Positions 60,930 through 64,000 of a DNA stretch of 64,000 bases are shown in pieces. The stretch covers positions 4,464,001 to 4,528,000 of the forward strand of contig JASGIT010000001.1 of NCBI GenBank assembly GCA_047601665.1, in the 5' to 3' direction. The DNA comes from JASGIT01 sp047601665 (GTDB lineage: Bacteria > Pseudomonadota > Gammaproteobacteria > Burkholderiales > Burkholderiaceae_C). Positions within the stretch are counted from its first letter, which is position 1; the number at the start of each line of letters is the position of its first letter. Position numbers and translations under genes: made by a program. The notes under the pieces were generated by a model. That model ran no database searches. It had not been told where the DNA came from and saw only the letters and a program-made list of their open reading frames with translations.

Positions 60930-62636
60930 TTGACATCCGACACTAACCATCACAGTGCGCCGCGCGCACGACTCGCACGCCTCGCCGTGCTGACAGCAGC
61001 CGTTGCCGCCATGAGCGCATGCGGGGGAGACGGGGGAGACGGGGGAGACGGGGGAGACGGGGGAGACGGGGGAGACGGGGGAGGCGGCGCGACGCCGCCA
61101 TCACCACCGCCCTCCGGCGCAACGCCGGCCAGCACGCAGTACTACAGTTTCGGCTACAGCCGGTCAAATCCGCCGCAGAGCGATTACACGCTGCATATCG
61201 TCGACGCCGGCGCGAACCCGCCGCAGGTGGTGCTGTCGACGCCGATGAGCGACAACCGCTTCTTCGCCTACGGCCGGCTCGACGCCTCGTCCATGCAGCC
61301 GGCCGGGCTGACGCTGCGGGACACGGGAGGCCCCCGCACGCTGGTCCATGTGCACGCCGGTCGGGTCTACAGAATTAGCCTGGCCAAAGGCTCGGTGCCG
61401 ACACCGACCCTCATCGCATCCATGACCGACGCGTGCTACATCGACGCGGCATACACCTACCCCCTGCAGCCGGCGGGCGATGATGCCTGGATCGCCATCG
61501 TCGATGCAGGCGCCGACGGCAACTGCGCCGCCACAGCGGACAACCGCACGGTGTTTGCCCGTGCGTCGTCGACCGGGGCCACGCCGCCCACGGCACTGCC
61601 GAAAGGCGCGCGCCTGCTGAATGCATTCACCGATGTGGACGGGCGGCTGCAGGGCTTTCTCGTGCACGATCGGTCCACGTCCCCCGCGCGGCTGCGCTTC
61701 TACCAGCCGGACTTGGTCAGCGCCACCGACGTACAGGGAGCGAGCGCCGCCACCATGGTGAGGCGTCTGGGAACCAACCAGTGGGTTTCTGCCGACCACG
61801 ACCGTTATCTGGACATTGATGGCCGCCTGCACCGTATCAGTTGGTCCGGCACCGGTGCCAGCGTATCGGCTGCACTGCACACATTTTCCGGCAATGACAT
61901 CTCGCGCTGGATCGTCAGCGATCGGCCTGCGACCTACTTAGCAGATGCCCGTAGGCTGTACCGCCTGCAGGGCGATGCCGCGCCCGTGCTGGTCGCGGAA
62001 CTTCCAGTCGAAGACGGGGAGATCGTGGGGCTCACGCAGAGCGCCGCGCGGCTGGTGGTGACGCAGCGCACCAGTCGGCTGCGCTACACCCTGCGCTCCG
62101 TCGCCAAGTCGAACGGGACGGTGCAGACGATTGCAGCGCTGCCGGACAACCGGGCGGTTTGGACCGTACCGTATGTGTCTGGCGAGCGCCTGCTCTACAC
62201 GGCAGCGCCGCAGGATGCTGCGCAATTCGAGCAGATCTACCGCGCCAACGCCGACGGCAGCGGTGTTACGCTGGTATCCGACCGCGCGCAATCCGCAGGC
62301 ATCGCGTCCGACGACACGTTCAGCCCCAATGCACCGTGGAATGTGCGATCAGCCTTCTATTGTTTGGTGCCGGCAGGCGCGACGGACTGCCGCAACGGGA
62401 CGCTGCGCCAAGTCGATATTGCCGACGGCGCGGAGAAGGAGATCGGCAAGTTCGCGAGCGGCGGTGCGCAGGCGGACTGGCAGCCGTTTTCGATCGACAC
62501 CGGCGGGCAGGGGCCGCGGCCCCTTATGGTGGCGTCGTACACGTCGAGCAGTCCGACGCAATCGTGGTACGACATGTACATGCTCACGCGGGACGTAGCG
62601 GGGTCGCTGGTGCGGGTCACGCAGTTGGTGCCATAG
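60930..62636 (+). CDS. Lipoprotein with Gly/Asp repeat and beta-propeller-like body
   Basis: 568 residues. The N-terminal signal ends in lipobox MSAC (Cys31), directly followed by six GDG repeats (about 32-51) and a Gly/Pro/Ser linker. The rest, about 490 residues, is beta-rich with recurring units such as YTLHIVDAGANPPQVVLSTP, YLDIDGRLHRISWSGTGASV, RRLYRLQGDAAPVLVAELPV and YRANADGSGVTLVSDRAQSA, a pattern like WD40/TolB-type propellers. The repeat acts as a flexible tether from the membrane. The start was set at an ATG in front of the signal; no close ribosome-binding site is evident. Function unknown. Confidence 0.78.
   Translation: MTSDTNHHSAPRARLARLAVLTAAVAAMSACGGDGGDGGDGGDGGDGGDGGGGATPPSPPPSGATPASTQYYSFGYSRSNPPQSDYTLHIVDAGANPPQVVLSTPMSDNRFFAYGRLDASSMQPAGLTLRDTGGPRTLVHVHAGRVYRISLAKGSVPTPTLIASMTDACYIDAAYTYPLQPAGDDAWIAIVDAGADGNCAATADNRTVFARASSTGATPPTALPKGARLLNAFTDVDGRLQGFLVHDRSTSPARLRFYQPDLVSATDVQGASAATMVRRLGTNQWVSADHDRYLDIDGRLHRISWSGTGASVSAALHTFSGNDISRWIVSDRPATYLADARRLYRLQGDAAPVLVAELPVEDGEIVGLTQSAARLVVTQRTSRLRYTLRSVAKSNGTVQTIAALPDNRAVWTVPYVSGERLLYTAAPQDAAQFEQIYRANADGSGVTLVSDRAQSAGIASDDTFSPNAPWNVRSAFYCLVPAGATDCRNGTLRQVDIADGAEKEIGKFASGGAQADWQPFSIDTGGQGPRPLMVASYTSSSPTQSWYDMYMLTRDVAGSLVRVTQLVP
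61022..61084 (+). repeat. 9-bp tandem repeat in a lipoprotein gene
   Basis: CGGGGGAGA repeated six times perfectly plus a seventh altered unit. Each unit adds three codons (Gly-Asp-Gly), so copy-number change alters tether length without shifting the frame. Confidence 0.9.
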
Positions 62637-62848
62637 GGTGGCCCAGGCTGGTGGTGCGCAGGGCCGGACCATGCGATGGGAGCTAGCAACCTGAGAAACA
62701 CCATGACAGAGGCGATCATGGCGAGCCAGGGAGCGGACACAGGTCGGCTGCGACTTGAGCGACATGCTGCGCTATATCCTGATGCCCAGGGCAGCCACGG
62801 TACCGGTCCCGGCCTGCACCGCGCCGCTCACCGTGGGCACCGACTCTG

Positions 62849-62989
62849 GTGCACACGGCGGGCAACATCAACGACGTGGTCGAAGGCAATAGCTCGCTGC
62901 GAGACCAGGAGGACGTGACCCTCGGCGATGCGGGTTACCAAGAGGCGAGCAAGCGCCCGGACCGTCGCCCGCTTGGGCAAATCGCATGA
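62849..62989 (+). mobile_element. IS5-family transposase scrap
   Basis: Reads VHTAGNINDVVEGNSSLRDQ then EDVTLGDAGYQEASKRPD and a stop. This matches the segment HTxxGTxxNVxDVxxxxxLL...FGDAGYQGxxKRPE of IS5-group transposases. Both sides are missing. Confidence 0.72.
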
Positions 62990-63295
62990 GCGTGGCGGTG
63001 GTGGAGGGCCGCATGTCGTCGCGGCTCGATTCGGCAAACCTGCGTTGCGCATCCGCCGCGGAGGTGACCAAGCGGGCACGGACGCATCGGGTCTGGAAGC
63101 CGGGCATTCTCATGTTCGGATCCTTCAGAGGTTGCGTGACCGCGGCTTGGAGGCGTGCCGGTGAGTCAGATCGCCTCTGGAGCTGGATAGACGCACAGTT
63201 CCGAAGATGGTCGAGAGCATTTTTCTGCGTCCTTCCCTTACCCTTGCCGGCATCACCCGTCGGACGGAAGTCGAAACTCTTGTGCCGTACTTCCC
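62990..63295. other. Intergenic stretch, nothing recognised
   Basis: Some 300 bases after the IS5 scrap. No domain, hairpin or RNA gene seen. The start of the next gene has no strong ribosome-binding site. Confidence 0.35.
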
Positions 63296-63901
63296 ATGAC
63301 GCCATTTCAAGACTCCGGGCGGAGACGCCTGGCCCTCTCAATCACCGCGTTCTGGCTGACCGCCGCGATCGGCCTGGATGCGGCCGCCTCCTCGAACGAC
63401 GGTGCCATGCCCGAGGCACCCGTGCCGGATGCACCCGCGCTGATGCGTCGAGACGGCGTGTTCTGTGCCATGGCGTCCGCGCAAGATCCGGCGGGCTGCC
63501 TCTTCATCATGCAAGTCCATCCGCTGGGTAGGGAATCGGCTTGGCTCTCCCTCACGATGCGCACCAGATCCGAGAAGGGGCTGCCTGTGATCAAGATCCG
63601 GCTGGGGCATCCCGCCCACTTCGAGCACGGCGAGCTCTGCGTCAAGGCGGAGCCCAAGAACCTGCGCATCGAATTCTTCCGGGCCGCCGACGCATCGGTC
63701 GGCATCCGGCCCGACGAGCCGGCACTCGACGATGAGGCAAGGGTGCGGGCGCGCAAGGCCCGGTTGCGCACCGACGGGCAGTCCGTCTACCGCGCGATCA
63801 CGGGTACAGGCCATCTGCTCACGTTCGGCACCGCGAGCGTCAAGCCGCTTCGCTTCGTGCCACTCGCGGAGTTGCACAGGCTCAGGCTGAACCTGTACTG
63901 A
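63296..63901 (+). CDS. Secreted protein, paralogous family A (copy 3)
   Basis: 201 residues; signal segment LALSITAFWLTAAIGLDAAA. Shared motifs with copies at 42.5 and 48.1 kb: LMRRDGVFCAMASAQ, GCLFIMQVHPLGRESAWLSL, IKIRLGHPAHFEHGELC and GTGHLLTFGTASVKPLRFVP. The cysteines in the first three motifs are kept, the fourth (NCSGL/SCHGL) is replaced by AITG. Conserved length and order point to one fold under selection. The gene stands alone behind an IS5 scrap. Function unknown. Confidence 0.72.
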   Translation: MTPFQDSGRRRLALSITAFWLTAAIGLDAAASSNDGAMPEAPVPDAPALMRRDGVFCAMASAQDPAGCLFIMQVHPLGRESAWLSLTMRTRSEKGLPVIKIRLGHPAHFEHGELCVKAEPKNLRIEFFRAADASVGIRPDEPALDDEARVRARKARLRTDGQSVYRAITGTGHLLTFGTASVKPLRFVPLAELHRLRLNLY

Positions 63902-64000
63902 CCGGCTCGTCCAAAGCGAGGCCTTGGCGCGATGACATGGTTTCAGACCATGCTGGCTAGACCGCCCGTGTGTTACTTTTAGCAACAACTCTTTTGATGC

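Noticed and set aside
60553..60933. Plus-strand frame of 126 codons before the repeat lipoprotein
   Set aside because: No start signal and low-complexity composition; region is better explained as divergent promoter DNA.
61020..61090. Possible CRISPR array because of regular repeats
   Set aside because: Nine-base contiguous repeats without spacers inside an open reading frame.

Overview
The window is high-GC DNA from a proteobacterium. The gene content (TonB/FecI/FecR iron uptake, HemP, a second L36 ribosomal protein, a DUF2796 zinc operon like Pseudomonas PA4063-4066, ZnuABC/Zur) and the insertion sequences (IS3, IS5, IS21, IS66, IS481, IS630) fit Xanthomonadales or Burkholderiales. The sequence alone does not decide between them. 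No rRNA, complete tRNA, CRISPR array or origin was recognised.

1-14.6 kb is a metal-homeostasis block. It begins with a partial TonB-dependent siderophore receptor, a FecR anti-sigma factor and a FecI-type sigma factor, with a Fur box upstream. An MFS exporter and a divergent rpmJ2-hemP pair share a near-perfect Fur box. A histidine-rich microprotein, a Fur-family regulator, a periplasmic DUF2796 protein, an ABC ATPase/FtsX-type permease pair, a DUF3299 protein and znuABC divergent from zur follow. Two more Fur-like genes lie at 18.5-19.6 kb. Five genes here (four Fur-like regulators and FecI/FecR counted as one unit) point to tight Fe/Zn control.

14.7-31.2 kb is accessory. It contains a lipoprotein/LysM-subtilase-like pair, a row of decayed genes (xthA, sugar dehydrogenase, carotenoid oxygenase, tyrosine recombinase) joined by IS scars, a microORF-lipoprotein pair, a three-gene operon encoding a DUF1906-SH3-cysteine amidase-like enzyme with envelope partners, and a small protein resembling ADP-ribosyltransferases.

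31.2-48 kb is mainly an IS graveyard. It includes one IS66-type element that carries a pRiA4b-ORF3-like passenger between its inverted repeats, a broken IS66/IS481/IS3 nest and an IS630 copy with TA duplication. Between these sit small secreted proteins, lipoproteins and a phage-type pentapeptide pseudogene.

48-64 kb holds the most system-like locus: a sigma-70-family factor, a single-pass anti-sigma-like protein, a small (frameshifted) lipoprotein and a long exported TPR-CHAT protein with the His/Cys dyad visible. Further on lies an operon of two translationally coupled microORFs, a 486-residue lipoprotein and a lipoprotein with a CGHC thioredoxin motif, then a glycine/aspartate-repeat lipoprotein.

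Two paralogous families recur. A secreted cysteine-containing family has three copies (42.5, 48.1 and 63.3 kb). A small lipoprotein family has one intact copy (44.7 kb) and one decayed copy (34.5 kb). Frameshifts and premature stops are frequent throughout the right two-thirds, either from true decay or from residual indel errors in the assembly.
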